From: Silurus meridionalis
Lineage: Eukaryota; Chordata; Actinopteri; Siluriformes; Siluridae
Reading direction: 5' to 3'
Assembly: GCF_014805685.1 (NCBI RefSeq)
Contig: NC_060886.1
Span: 24,281,608-24,345,607 of the forward strand
Length of the DNA: 64,000 nucleotides
Positions 21,198 through 31,725 of the stretch are shown here, piece after piece. The position numbers and the translations under genes were made by a program. A model generated the notes under the pieces. The model searched no databases. It was given only the letters and a program-made list of their open reading frames with translations, and had not been told where the DNA came from. Each line of letters starts with the position of its first letter. Position 1 is the first letter of the stretch.

Positions 21198-21330
21198 TTA
21201 TGGAGTACTGAATTTAGATTAAGGAGCAAAAAAGTGAATTTGAACGATTGTAACATCAGGCATCAGAAAGAGACCCAGATACGCACACCTTTAAAATCAT
21301 GTAAGCATAGGGTGTAACTCTGGTAACTCT
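21198..21330 (+). mobile_element. Tc1-like transposon relic, right part
   Basis: The first eight bases are the E2 target duplication, after which the Tc1-like 3' sequence continues (GAATTTAGATTAAGGAGCAA, GATTGTAACATCAGGC). Joining 19,649 to 21,206 gives an uninterrupted TCACTTTGGCATTATGGAG segment of a kind found near the end of many fish Tc1 elements. The right limit is approximate. Confidence 0.5.
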
Positions 21331-22060
21331 ATTATGATGCATAGTGATAGTGGACATTTAGATTATTCTGACCTTCTCATATTATTATAATCCTTTGGGA
21401 TGTCCACAAAACTGGCCAGCAGTGTATCTGTAAAGATTTCCATTAATGCTGATAAATTTGAATGTGACTAGACCTTTTAGCTAAACACACTGTAATGAAT
21501 TTAGACTAAATGATGCTGAAATTGAGAAAAACAACCTTTTAATTTATCGTTACTGTTAAAGTTGTAAGCACGGTTAATAGCAGAAGCACAATTCTGAGGT
21601 GATGAGGGAGTAACAACAACAACAAAAAAGCTGTGCGAATTTTTATAAAAATTCTGAGACACTTTTAACTCCTACTGGTGATTCTTCAGCAGTCTTCCAC
21701 AGTGTCAATGAGAGTATTAACATGTGCAAGAGCAGGTACCAGGTCAACTAGCTACTGGAAACCTTCTCTGGCATATAGTTACAGCAGACAATCTGTGGGC
21801 ATTGAAAACTTAAATTTTTAACATTAATTTCCCTTTGTATAATGTCTGACACATTTCATGCGTTAGACAGCAAAAATTTATGCATAAAAATAAACACACA
21901 CTTTGTAGACACAGCAATTAGGTAAATGTAAGCACTGAGATGCAAAGAGGGAGAAAGGAACAAAGTGTTTGTCTGTTGCAGCTTACAACTTGTGCAACTT
22001 TTTTCTGACACATGTGCACATATGGTATAAATAGACATTTAATTGATTGTTTGTTAAAAA
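21331..22060. other. AT-rich DNA, nothing recognised
   Basis: This is about 730 bases without repeat ends, long ORFs or tandem repeats. Confidence 0.4.
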
Positions 22061-23129
22061 CATCACTAGGTTACATAGGTAACCCTAGTTTCCTGAGGGA
22101 ACGAGAGCTGCGTCGAAAACACTTTGGGAATGCCTTGTGTCGTTCACGCTCTGAATCAGGTGTAAAATCTGGCCAATAGGAAGTCGTGACGTCATTGCCA
22201 GGTGACGTCGCAATGACTTCGCAAACCAGGAAGCTACAAAATGTGAGTGCGATGGGAGCAACATCAGCTTCTGAAAAAGGAGAAGGTAAGTGCTGCAGGG
22301 AGTATGGACCATTGACTTAACTCTCTTTCCTTCAGGGAACCTGGGTTGCCTACGTAACTTAGTGACATTAACTTTCAGGAACTTGAGCTGTGTCAAAAAA
22401 CGCTTTTGGAACGAGTGTCCAATCACGCCATACTGACCAGTCCATGCCTAGTGTGTCTGAGCACCACCTGCATGCAGGACAGAGGAGCCGGGAGTGGCTC
22501 TGATGTCGAGGTCATAGAACCTGACAAAGGTCAGCAAATGTCCTGAAGCGACTCTCCAGCGGACTAGGTCGTAGAGGCCACCATACCCCGGGTGGAATTA
22601 GCCTTAACTCTGAAAGGAGTGGGAAGACCAGAGGACTCATAACACAGACAAATGGCATCCACAATCCATCTACTGAGCTTCTGCTTATTAGCCAGGAAAC
22701 CTTTCCTGTGAGGGCCATAGCAGACGAACAACTGTTCCGACTTCCTCCACGCACTCATCCTGTGTCTAGTGTTAGCACTTTGCTTTTCATGGTTATAGGC
22801 TAGGAAAGGAGGAGAAAGAGCCTGTAGGTCCCTGACCCTCTTAATGGAGGAGATTGCCAGGAGAAAGGCGGTCTTAACTCATCTGTCTCCATTACATGCG
22901 AAAAATTTTTGCATTTTAGCCATGCTGCACAGATTCACACACAAAGCGCTTACCTGAACAACAGAAGCTGATGTCGCTTCCATTTTGTAACTTCCTGTTT
23001 TGCAGGACGTCGTCCGCCATTGACATCACGACTGCCTATTAGCCAGATTTTACACGTGATTCAGAGCATGAACAACGCGAGGCATTCCCAAAGTGTTTTT
23101 GCCACAGCTCAAGTTACTGAAAGGGAACG
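22061..23129 (-). mobile_element. DIRS-like retrotransposon D2, internally deleted
   Basis: Both ends are present: the left end has CCTAGTTTCCTGAGGGAACG then GCTGCGTCGAAAACACTTTG, and the right end has TTCCCAAAGTGTTTTTGCC then AGTTACTGAAAGGGAACG. In between are the internal complementary repeat (22,330-22,420), recombinase C-terminal remnants on the minus strand (22,500-22,870), and then, without gag or reverse transcriptase, the 5' leader (22,930-23,129). At 1.07 kb it is about one fifth the length of a full DIRS element. It has no evident target duplication, as expected for DIRS. Confidence 0.82.
22490..22870 (-). pseudogene. DIRS tyrosine recombinase C-terminal remnant (D2)
   Basis: The minus strand reads WRKSEQLFVCYGPHRKGF, LSRWIVDAI, YESSGLPTPFRVKANSTRG, a run typical of the DIRS recombinase. 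The catalytic His of the H-x-x-R motif is replaced by Asn (A-N-S-T-R), while the Arg is retained. A frameshift lies near 22,565. The tyrosine nucleophile region is not open. In an active element this protein would join circular cDNA to the genome. Confidence 0.75.
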
Positions 23130-23720
23130 ACAGATATTCAAGAGCTAAATTACAATAGGTGTGAATCCATAATTACACTGCCTGTATGTTCCTGGTCTTG
23201 TCAGACTCTACTACAGTAATGTACATGACATGTAGATGTTAAATTACGTTGTCTTACTTGTCAGTGAATAAAATGGCACTTCTAAAGTTTTCTAGTTTAA
23301 ATGTTAGGGTTTCTTAGGAACCTTGGAACCAAAACAGCTTGTAACAAAAAGATCTTCTAAAATGGGAAGTAAATTGAATCTCAAGCAAGTATTACTAAAT
23401 AAGAAAACATAACAATGTTTTTATGAGTTAATGGAGATTTACTCTACAGACTGGCAAGACAAATTGCAGACTTGAGACATAAATGTATTAAAAAATTACT
23501 TATTCATTTGTTCATATTGTTAAAAGATGCATCCAGTGTCACTTCTTTGCAAACATCATATCTAAAGCTGTTCCAAATACAGAAAGGAGGACTGGTGTTT
23601 TTTCCCATCCTTTTGTTGATTACATGTCAGGCTGCACTTTTGTCTTTTATTAACTTTAGTAGTGGGGGGAGGGGGAGGCTGGTGAGTAAACTATTATTTA
23701 TACAGGTAGATAAGTAGACT
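23130..23720. other. AT-rich DNA, nothing recognised
   Basis: This holds no repeat ends or significant ORFs. A short G-rich run (GTGGGGGGAGGGGGAGGC) lies near 23,663. Confidence 0.4.
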
Positions 23721-24026
23721 CTTTATCATACCTGATGCACAATATTGTTATTTGCACTACCATGCACTCACACTAAATTTACATTAATGATCTGTCATAT
23801 ACTCTGTATTCCTAATTAATATTCGTACTGTCTATATTGTCTGACATTGTCTGTATTGTCTTGTATAGTCTGTTTTTGTCGTGTCTTGTTTGTTTTGTCT
23901 TGTATAGTCCAAGCTAAATGTATAGTATTATTTATGTCTGTTTTGAGAGTCACTTAAAGCTGGAACCAAATTCCTTGTGTGTGTCAACACACTTGGCCAA
24001 TAAACCTGATTCTGATTCTGATAGAT
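23721..24026 (+). mobile_element. Rex1-like LINE 3' end
   Basis: The block with TTATTTGCACTACCATGCAC and GATCTGTCATATACTCTGTA closely parallels the minus-strand sequence at 56,700-56,800, just after the Rex1-like reverse transcriptase remnant (CTATTTGCACTACCCTGCAC, GATCTGTCATATAGTCTGTA). It goes on to a typical LINE end, AATTCCTTGTGTGTGTC, then ACACTTGGCCAATAAACCTG and a (TGATTC)n tail near 24,005. Only the 3' untranslated part is present, consistent with 5' truncation at insertion. Confidence 0.7.
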
Positions 24027-24379
24027 GTAATGACAGGAAGAGTTTCCTGGACATTTCACAACTTTTCAATAATAAACAAACAAATAAAATGTTATTTGAA
24101 AATGTATGTGGTATAATAACAATCGTTTTTATTAACAGTTGCTTTCATTAAAACATTCCTTTTTTTAAATTTTACTTTGGTAAAAGATAACATTTCTCCC
24201 ATATTTTGAGTTTTATCTTAAATCCGATCCTTTTCAGAATTTTTTTTTCCTTTCTCATTTTTATTGAGTGCAAATAATTTTGCTAAACACTGTACATGTT
24301 GGTTAAATAGTCCTATTTTGCATTTTTTATTATTTTGGGCAAGAATTCATGCTTTGAGCTGTTTATCTGAATTTAATAA

Positions 24380-24605
24380 TTAGTTTAATTCAATTCAATT
24401 CAAATTATTTTTATTTGTATAGTGCTTTTAACAATAAACATTGTCTCAAAGCAGCTTTACACAGATAATGTGATGATAAAAATGAATACGATTTTTGTTC
24501 CTAATGAGCAAGCTGGTGGCGACTATGGCAAGGAAAAACTCCCTGAGACAGAATAAGGAAGAAACCTTGAGAGGAACCAGACGATTAAAGTCTTAAGATT
24601 GAAGA
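24380..24605 (+). repeat. Dispersed fish repeat S, copy 1
   Basis: It starts with an ATTCAATTCAATTCAA lead, then TTTTATTTGTATAGTGCTTT and AAACATTGTCTCAAAGCAGC, then GCAAGGAAAAACTCCCTGAG and GAAACCTTGAGAGGAACCAG. A second, more diverged copy lies at 61,208-61,445. The element is noncoding and of a type I have seen widely in ostariophysan fishes; I cannot place it in a family without a search. Confidence 0.65.
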
Positions 24606-24620
24606 GTTAAAGGTATAATC

Positions 24621-25531
24621 CAGTGGTGGGCCGTGAATTTGGTACCTTAGCCTTCAGTGGGGAATTACCTAACTTAATCCACCTCTTTATACCACCACTA
24701 TCATGTCGCAATTATACAAACCATCAATACAATACTAAAACACAATATAACCACGTGTGGCATTACAGAGAGGCATTTTACATATGGAGATTGAATACCA
24801 TTTTACTAAAGCAAGAAACCCAGTTAAGACAACTCCAAAACTCTACACTAGCACCGCAACTGTGCACCTACATCATCTGGAGCAGTTCAGAATCAATATC
24901 TGTCTAATAACATGACCAAAACATTAAAAAGCTAAATAAAATACAACCTACTCACCAGAGATGCATACTTATAATTTGCTCAGAGGCTGAAAGCCAGTGG
25001 AGCCACTCGTACTCACTGGTCTGGAAGCGGCAAACAAACCCTTTTCCTGAGACAAGCTAACTAGCTTCGGGGTTGGCCGACCTCTTCTCATGATGTCTAA
25101 CTTTTCTAAAAAAATGTATATCAAAGTATGTCCGCGACATATGTATTCATGTGTGCAGAGCTACACACGTGTTTTCCAGTCGAACTTGCCTGTAACAGTT
25201 TTCCTCTGAACAACAAATCAGAGGATCGAAAAATGCTAACGCTATTCTGGGCCAGCTAGCTGCTGGCCAGACTTTGCAGGCCCTGGGCAGATTAGATGGC
25301 AGCACATAGAGGCTAAAATCTGATTTGACAAGAAATCTAACATCCACATACACGTACTGTAAGCAGTGCAGCCAAGAGAAACGCTATGAAAGAAGAGAAT
25401 CTACTTTTGGAAAAAACTAATAGAATTTTATGGAACAAATATTACAATTTAAGTTGTAAATGTAGGTCAGTGCTTCTGATAGTGTTTAGGCCAGCAGAGA
25501 AGGCTTTGCTGGCCCTGACCACCCACCACTG
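24621..25531 (+). mobile_element. hAT-like MITE family F, copy F2
   Basis: Inverted ends are CAGTGGTGGG and CCCACCACTG, at 24,621 and 25,531. The flanks GTATAATC (24,613-24,620) and GTATAATT (25,532-25,539) form an 8-bp duplication with one mismatch. Length is 911 bp. An extra segment at about 24,744-24,850 is not in F1. No transposase is encoded. Confidence 0.88.
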
Positions 25532-25539
25532 GTATAATT

Positions 25540-26099
25540 TGATACTAGATCCTGTTCGGTACTTACGGGTGCATTTTATTTGCCAAGCCAGCAGGCAGAA
25601 ATTTCACTGTGACTTTTGTGTAATTCAATTTTCTAAAAGAGAGGACACAATGAATTTAATTGAAGATGTCCTTACCATTGACTTTTCAAATTATTGATAT
25701 AGATGGATTCGAAAGAGAGCGCTTGTTGAATCAAAGCGTGTTGTAACTACAGACAAAACCAATTTGCCTCCTCCAGCTCAGCTCCAATAAAGCACACAGC
25801 AAAACTGCTTCAGACCTAATTCAAGTATCAATTGACATAATTGCCTGTTAATATCGATCTAACCAATGTTTTCTACAGAAGTACCTGAATTTAGTGACAA
25901 CTGCCCTGACATACATTATCTCACAAAAGTGAGAATGTCCCTCATATTTCAGCAACTATTTTTTTAGGGGACAATACAATAGAAATTCAACTTGGATAAT
26001 TGTTAAACATGGATCTTGCAATAATTGTTTTACATGGATGTTGTAGGCATTTGCAATGTAATTTAATGAACATTATATGAGATTATATGAGACATATGT

Positions 26100-26169
<70 letters not shown>

Positions 26170-26200
26170 AAACAAAACATTTATCGCCATGTTTACTTGT
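25540..26200. other. Unassigned AT-rich DNA with a long (GT)n tract
   Basis: Apart from the (GT)n tract at 26,101-26,166 I see no feature here. Confidence 0.4.
26101..26166. repeat. (GT)n microsatellite, 33 units
   Basis: A perfect dinucleotide tract. Confidence 0.97.
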
Positions 26201-26720
26201 CTGGTTTTGGTTAGTCTGTGCCCATGATAGCCTCAGATTACTGTTTTTGGCTGACAGGAGTATAGCCCAATGTGGTCTTCAGCTGTTGTAGCTCATCCGA
26301 CTCATGGTGTGTGTAGAGAGTTATTATGATTTACCATTTTCTCCTTAGCAGCTTGGACCAATCAAACCATTTTCAACTGACCAATCTTATCAATTATGTG
26401 TTTTAGCCCAAATAACTGTTGTTTAGTCATTGTTTTTTGTTTTTACACCATTCTGTGTGTGGGTCTGTGTGAAATTCACCAGAGGTCTGAGGTTTCACTT
26501 GGTTCCAACATCTATGCCACAAATAAAGTCAGAGAGATCACCCCCCCCTCCCCCATGTTTAATATGAAAATTAAGTAAAGCTATTGATCTGAATTTGCAT
26601 AAATTATTTTGCATTTTGCTGCTCTTTTGCATTGTGCTGTTGTCACATGATTGGTTAATCAGTTAACTGTATAAATGTGCAGTGTACAATTGTTCTAATA
26701 CGTGTGATAATTTTTCACTC
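26201..26720 (+). repeat. Dispersed repeat R, copy R1
   Basis: This copy is related by eye to R2 at 37,030-37,545. Shared blocks in the same order are TTGGCTGACAGGAGTATAGC against TTGGCTGGCAAGAATAGAAC, TTTTACACCATTCTGTGT in both, and a closing block with ACATGATTGGTTAATCAGTT against CATATAACTGTCTAAGTAGA. Copies are old and noncoding. The family is common in fish genomes to my knowledge, but I cannot name it with certainty. Confidence 0.55.
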
Positions 26721-27651
26721 ATTGATATGGTAAATAAATGGGACCATTCCCTCATCAAGTATTATCCCTTTTTTTGTCTCAGAAAAATCAATGTTTCAAT
26801 TTCAAAACTACATTAAATATTGTATAATGCTTTCTAGATTTATAAGAGAAATAGAGAACAACAAACCTCTACCTTTTCAAGGAAGGTCGAAATGTACACA
26901 CAAGTGAGCAAGGACATACGCAGCCATAAAGTAATTGTCACAGTTCTCTCATTGGCAGGCAGGGGCCTAAAATAGTCCTGGTGCTCCTACAGAGTGGCCA
27001 AGTCCATATAAACTGATATGGAAGAGGTCAGTCAATACAGGTGTCACAGCAACACTTGAGATTAATCACTGCCATCCTGGATATTTTTTTCCCCTTCATC
27101 TCAAGGTGCTTCTCTGATCTTTGTCCTATCTTACCATCTCTCAATCTCCATCTGACCCCCTAGCCCACTCTCCCTCACTATGCACAGTTTCTCAGATTTC
27201 ATTTCACATAATCAATAGTATATTCCAAATCATAGTGACATTTATGGGACACTGCAATATATTTCCTTGTCTGGGCAAACCTAGAAAAAATGTTTTATGG
27301 TCCTGAAGAAAATGAGAATAGTAAAATGTAATTGTTCTATATGGGGTTAGCAACATTTACATAACAGCAATAGTGTAAGATTGAATATTTCTTGTTTTTT
27401 AGTTTTTATATAAAAAATTTATTTTTAGGCAGTCTTCAGGTATTTTCAGCAATATGAACAAATTTAAAATGTACATATTGACCAGATATCTTTGCCAAAG
27501 GAATTCCTCAATATTATGACCATTATTCCATTTTATGATTTATTCTTTTTTAAATGATAGTACTTCTTGTCAGCAAAAGCTAATGATACCCTCACAGTCC
27601 TAGAGCCCTTTCATAAATTGTGTATAAAATAATGCAGGTACTGATGCAGGG
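26721..27651. other. AT-rich DNA, nothing recognised
   Basis: No ORF of interest, repeat ends or tandem arrays occur here. A short inverted pair is not evident. Confidence 0.4.
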
Positions 27652-27697
27652 CAGAGGTGGCAAAAGAACACACATCCTTCACTCAAGTAAAAGTACA
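27652..27697 (+). mobile_element. hAT-like non-autonomous element E3, left end
   Basis: It starts CAGAGGTGGCAAAAGAACAC, as E2 does, and is cut after AAAAGTACAG by the DIRS D3. It continues at 29,931 (TACTCATGTTTTAAAAT), which matches E2 exactly where expected. The E3 element therefore predates D3. Confidence 0.85.
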
Positions 27698-27903
27698 GTT
27701 CCCTTTCAGGATCGAGCTGCGTCGAAAACGCTTTGGGAACACCTTGTCTTGTTCACGCTTTGAATCACGTCTAAAATCTGGCCAATAGGCAGTCGTAACG
27801 TCATTGGCGGGTGACGTTGCGCAAACCAGGAAGCTACAAAGCGATGGGAGTGACATCAGCTTCTGTTGTTCGGGTAAGAGATTTGTGTGTGAATCTGTGC
27901 AGC

Positions 27904-27991
27904 ATGGCTAAGAAGCAAACAAACTTCCGCATGTGTGTCCCTCCTTGCCCCGATTTATTACGGGGGGACACAAATGAGCTTTGCATTGTTT
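27904..27991 (+). pseudogene. DIRS gag-like ORF start (D3)
   Basis: The ATG near 27,904 opens MAKKQTNFRMCVPPCPDLL, with two cysteines spaced as in the N-terminal cysteine motif of fish DIRS gag-like proteins. The frame ends at about 27,991. A tract with CACTCTTCGAGGAGAGTGAT, a short inverted repeat, follows at 28,085 and also occurs in D4 as a variant. The rest of gag is lost. Confidence 0.45.
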
Positions 27992-28639
27992 GATTGGGAG
28001 TGGAGCATGCTCAATCGGCTCTTGAGAGAGACGATTGTCTGTGCTGTAGCCGCATGGCTATCTGCACTCTCCGCTTCTGGAGATCACTCTTCGAGGAGAG
28101 TGATCTCCCTTGTGGCTCAGGCCCCACTCTCGCCGAGGTGTTTTTTCTGCTGAATGAACAATAGCTACTTCTGGCCTGTTTGGCAACGTGGTAGGGGCAG
28201 TAGTCGACAGGCTTTAGAAGTCTAAAATGCAGTCAGTGGCGTTTCATCTGTACTTTCCCCGCCGCTCTCACAAGGCAGCCAGGCACGGCTGGATGGCGTG
28301 AAGCCCAAGTCGAAGGCGTCGGCCAACCTGAGGGTGGTCCCCTCTGCAAACAAATGGGCAGTGGTGCAGTGGCCCTGACAATCAGAGCGCCTTGTTTCAG
28401 GGTGGCCAGTTTACACCTCATCATACAGTGCCCGACACCTCCTCGACACCACCAAGAGGCCAGACTTTTAGCTCTCCCACAAGACATGCCTCAGAGCACA
28501 GTCTCGCTCCACCAGGTGGCTCCTTTCGTCCCCACTGAGGATTACGGACTTTCTCTCTCCTCAAGGGACCTCCTTGGGAAATTCATCCCAGGAGAGATCT
28601 CTTCTTACAGGCAGGGGGAACCCTGGTTCACCCCTGCCC

Positions 28640-29600
28640 AGAAATATGGAAGCTGTGGCCCCTGAGGAGGGGCAGTTCCTAGCAGCTGGTCTCTCTACTG
28701 AGGTAGTAGAAACCATTCTCTATACCAGAGTTCCCTCCACAAGGAGGTTGTATGCCGCTAAATGGCATCTGTTCACCATGTGGTGTGAGCACCACCAGTT
28801 GGACCCAGTTTACTGCCCAGTTGGTTCAGTTCTGGATTTCCTGTAGGAACCGTCAACCCTAAAGGTTTACGTGTCCGCTATTGCAGCTTATTGTACCCCA
28901 CCAGCGGGGCAGTCGCTAGGGAAACACGCCTTGTGACACATTTCCTACGCAGCACCTGAAGGCCTGGTGATACGACCCAGAGTGCATGTGTGAGACTTGC
29001 CCGTTGTGTTGGCGGCTTTATCTGAGCCCCCCTTCGAGCCCTTGGCCGAGGTGGCCCTTAGTTATTTGTCGGTTAAGACCTGCTCAGTTTCTCCTGCCAA
29101 TCTTCTCACCTAGAAGAGTCGGGGACCTACAGGCTCTTTCCATGGCCCTGTCTCTCCTGGATTTTGCCCCTGGCATGGCCAGTGCTATTTTTTACCCCAA
29201 ACTGGGGTGACTGCAGCGCCCTCATGAAATGTTGTTTTGCAGGCATTCTGCCTTCCTCCTTTCCTAGCCCCTAACCAAGAAAAGTAAAATCGACTGGAGG
29301 AAGTTAGAGCAGTTCTTTGTCTGCTATGGCCCTCACAGGTAAGGTTTCCTGGCTAATTAGCAGACGCTCAGTAGATGAAACGGGATGCCATTTGTCTGTG
29401 TTATGAGTCCTCTGGTCTTCCCAACTCCTTTCAGAGTTAAGGCTCATTCCACCTGGGGTATGGCGCCTCTATGGACATTTGTAATGCTGCGGGCTGGTCC
29501 ACCCCTCTGACCTTTGTCAGGTTCTACGACCTCGACATCAGAGCCACTCCCAGCTCCTCTGTCCTGCATGCAGGTGGTGCTCAGACACACTAGGCAGGGA
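28640..29600 (+). pseudogene. DIRS tyrosine recombinase, decayed (D3)
   Basis: This is the fullest recombinase copy in the window. The N-terminal core-binding part is intact for about 65 residues (GLSTEVVETILYTRVPSTRR then LYAAKWHLFTMWCEHHQLD) up to a stop near 28,844. It continues in broken frames with VYVSAIAAYCTPPAGQSLG, VGDLQALSM, DFAPGMASAIFYPKLG and, near 29,430, KAHSTWGMA. In that last motif the catalytic Arg of H-x-x-R is replaced by Trp, a CGG-to-TGG type change. The gene would have acted in the nucleus to insert circular cDNA. Frameshifts and stops make it inactive. Confidence 0.8.
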
Positions 29601-29930
29601 CTGGTCAGTATGGAGTGATTAGACACTCATTCCCAAATCGTTTTTTCGATGCAGCTCGAGTTCCTGATAAGAAACGTCACTAGGTTATGTAGGTAACCCT
29701 AGTTTCCTGAGGGAACGAGAGCTGTGTCAACTGGCCATACTTCCATCACGCTCTTATTTTGTAGCTTCCTGATTTGCGTGACGTCACCCGCCAATGACGT
29801 CACGAATGCCTATTCGCCAGATTTTCCACGTGATTCAGAGCGTGAACAACATGAGGCATTCCCAAAGCATTTTCGACACAGCTCTTGTCCCCTCAGTGAA
29901 CTAGGGTTACATATACCTAACCTAGTGAAG

Positions 29931-31725
29931 GTACTCATGTTTTAAAATTACTAGTTGCAGTACTGACTATACTTCTTTACTCAAGTTCAAGTGAAGAAGG
30001 ATGGGCTTTGACATGTACTTAAGTAAAAAGTAGCAAACTCAACATAGAGCATGAATACACAATACTCTTGTAATTGTTTTAATGTAATTATTTTAAATTA
30101 CGTAAATGATTAGGACACCAAACCGAACTTTTGCTATGTTTCCACATGAATGGTTAATGAGGTGATACCAGGGAAACTGTAACTTCCATACAGATTACAT
30201 AATCAGGGATGCATTCTATACATATATTTATTCAGTCTGTGAGGCAAATACTCACTGAGATTCAGGTTGTTTTGTTTATGTATTTTCTTGTGAAAAAAGA
30301 TGACAGAAGCAGCAAAGAGTGTCCCCTCTCCCCCAGTGTTTTGTTGTTATTATAAGTGTATAGAAATAAAAAAAAAGATGCTTTACAGTTTTGAATTATG
30401 TATTGCTCTTATCCGTACAATCAGAAAAGACAGTAATTGTAAGTAGTTTGACAGAAAAATGCCACAAAATGTGCCGCCGTGTCTGTCAACCACAGAGAGT
30501 AAATTGTTTGCATCATGACAGATTTTGGTGCTGATATGATACTTGGCACATCAGTAAAACAAATGTTTACTGATTACAAATTATTTTTCAGTAGAGATTA
30601 TTTTTTTATATAGCTGAGTAAAGAAAGGATGCCATGAATAAACGTGTGTTGAGCTGAAGGCTTTAATTTCACCTCTTTTATATTTATTTATTTATATTTT
30701 TAATAAAAATGTTCAAATGAAAATTAATGCATTGATCACATGATAATAAAACTTGTGCAGTTAAAATTAATTTGCATTAACCCTTTAACAACAAATGTAT
30801 CATATTTGATACATTAGTTTCTGAGACCTCGGTACCACCTGCATCAACAATACTTTCCTCGAAAACCTGTTGATTACAATCTGAGGTTTGCCTTCTGCCC
30901 CTATTGGAGTTATCTATGCGCTCCAGTCAATAAGATAAGGAAAAGATAAGAATGATGATGAGTAGGAGTGGACATTTCAAATACAATAATCAGTTTTGGG
31001 TTTAAAATATACAGTACATGTACATTGTTGTAATCAGTAAATTGTCATTAATGCCAAATGTATCATATATGATAAAATTTAAAAAAAGAATAACATTTGT
31101 AAATGGTAATCCATTTTTTTTAAACCCCATAAACACTTAAATAAAAAAAATAATAATTTTTTGTTAATTATTTCATATTTCGGGCTACACAGGGTTAACA
31201 CATTATTATCACATTGATTTTCACAGCCCTAATTAATATATTAGTACAAAACTAATGTATCCAGACTGAACATCCACCATATAGAACACAAGCGGTGAAA
31301 AGATGATGATGATCAGGTGATCAGGAATGTCTCTGTTCTCAGTTATGTTTACATCACTGACTCCCTCTGTCTCATCCAGGTTATTTTCACACTTCTTGTT
31401 GTTTTCTGCTTTGCTTGTTGTAAGCTTCGTAAACTAACCTGCGTGTGTGGTGTGTAAGAGCCAGGAAATGGTACACCAGTGAAAACGGCACGCAATGAAA
31501 GGAAAAATATTGACATTTTACCAAAATAGATTTAACGAGCCTGGTTTCGAAACGAGCCTGGTTTGGAAATAAAAGAAGTAGAAAGTACAGATATTTGTGT
31601 AAAAATGTAATGAGTGAAAGTAGGATGTTGTCTGAAAAATAAATAGTGTAGTAAAGTATTGATAGCATAAATATCTACTTAAGTACAGTAACAAAGTATT
31701 TGTACTTCGTTACTTCCCTCCTTTG
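29931..31725 (+). mobile_element. hAT-like non-autonomous element E3, main part
   Basis: It resumes after D3 at TACTCATGTTTTAAAAT. Shared family blocks are GACATGTACTTAAGTAAAAA (30,011), GCAAACTCAACATAGAGC (30,032), CACCATATAGAACACAAGC (31,274) and the right end TTCGTTACTTCCCTCCTTTG at 31,725, two changes from the E2 end. It contains a TTAA-flanked MITE at 30,781-31,194 and, just right of it, CACAGCCCTAA, the relic end of another hAT-type MITE. The possible 8-bp duplication is too diverged to claim. Confidence 0.8.
30781..31194 (+). mobile_element. piggyBac-like TTAA MITE within E3
   Basis: The 414-bp unit begins CCCTTTAAC and ends ACACAGGG, with TTAA on each side (30,777-30,780 and 31,195-31,198). 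Subterminal direct or inverted words ATGTATCATATTTGATACAT and ATGTATCATATATGAT lie near each end. TTAA target duplication and CCC...GGG ends are the piggyBac hallmark. It has no transposase. Confidence 0.75.

Larger units (their letters stand above)
27698..29930 (+). mobile_element. DIRS-like retrotransposon D3, internally deleted
   Basis: The left end reads TTCCCTTTCAGGATCGAGCT then GCGTCGAAAACGCTTTGGGA. A 5' leader with TGACGTTGCGCAAACCAGG and a gag start (ATGGCTAAGAAGCAAACAAA near 27,905) follow. After a short gag-to-polymerase remnant (28,230-28,640) comes the recombinase region (28,640-29,620), and then the 3' inverted repeat with the internal complementary repeat (29,640-29,930). The total of 2.2 kb is less than half of a full element: most of gag and nearly all of the reverse transcriptase are missing. 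It lies inside E3. Confidence 0.85.

Noticed and set aside
27698..29930. Interpretation of the 2.2-kb element as a retrovirus or LTR element
   Set aside because: The ends are inverted with an internal complementary repeat and the integrase is a tyrosine recombinase; no protease, envelope or direct LTRs are seen.
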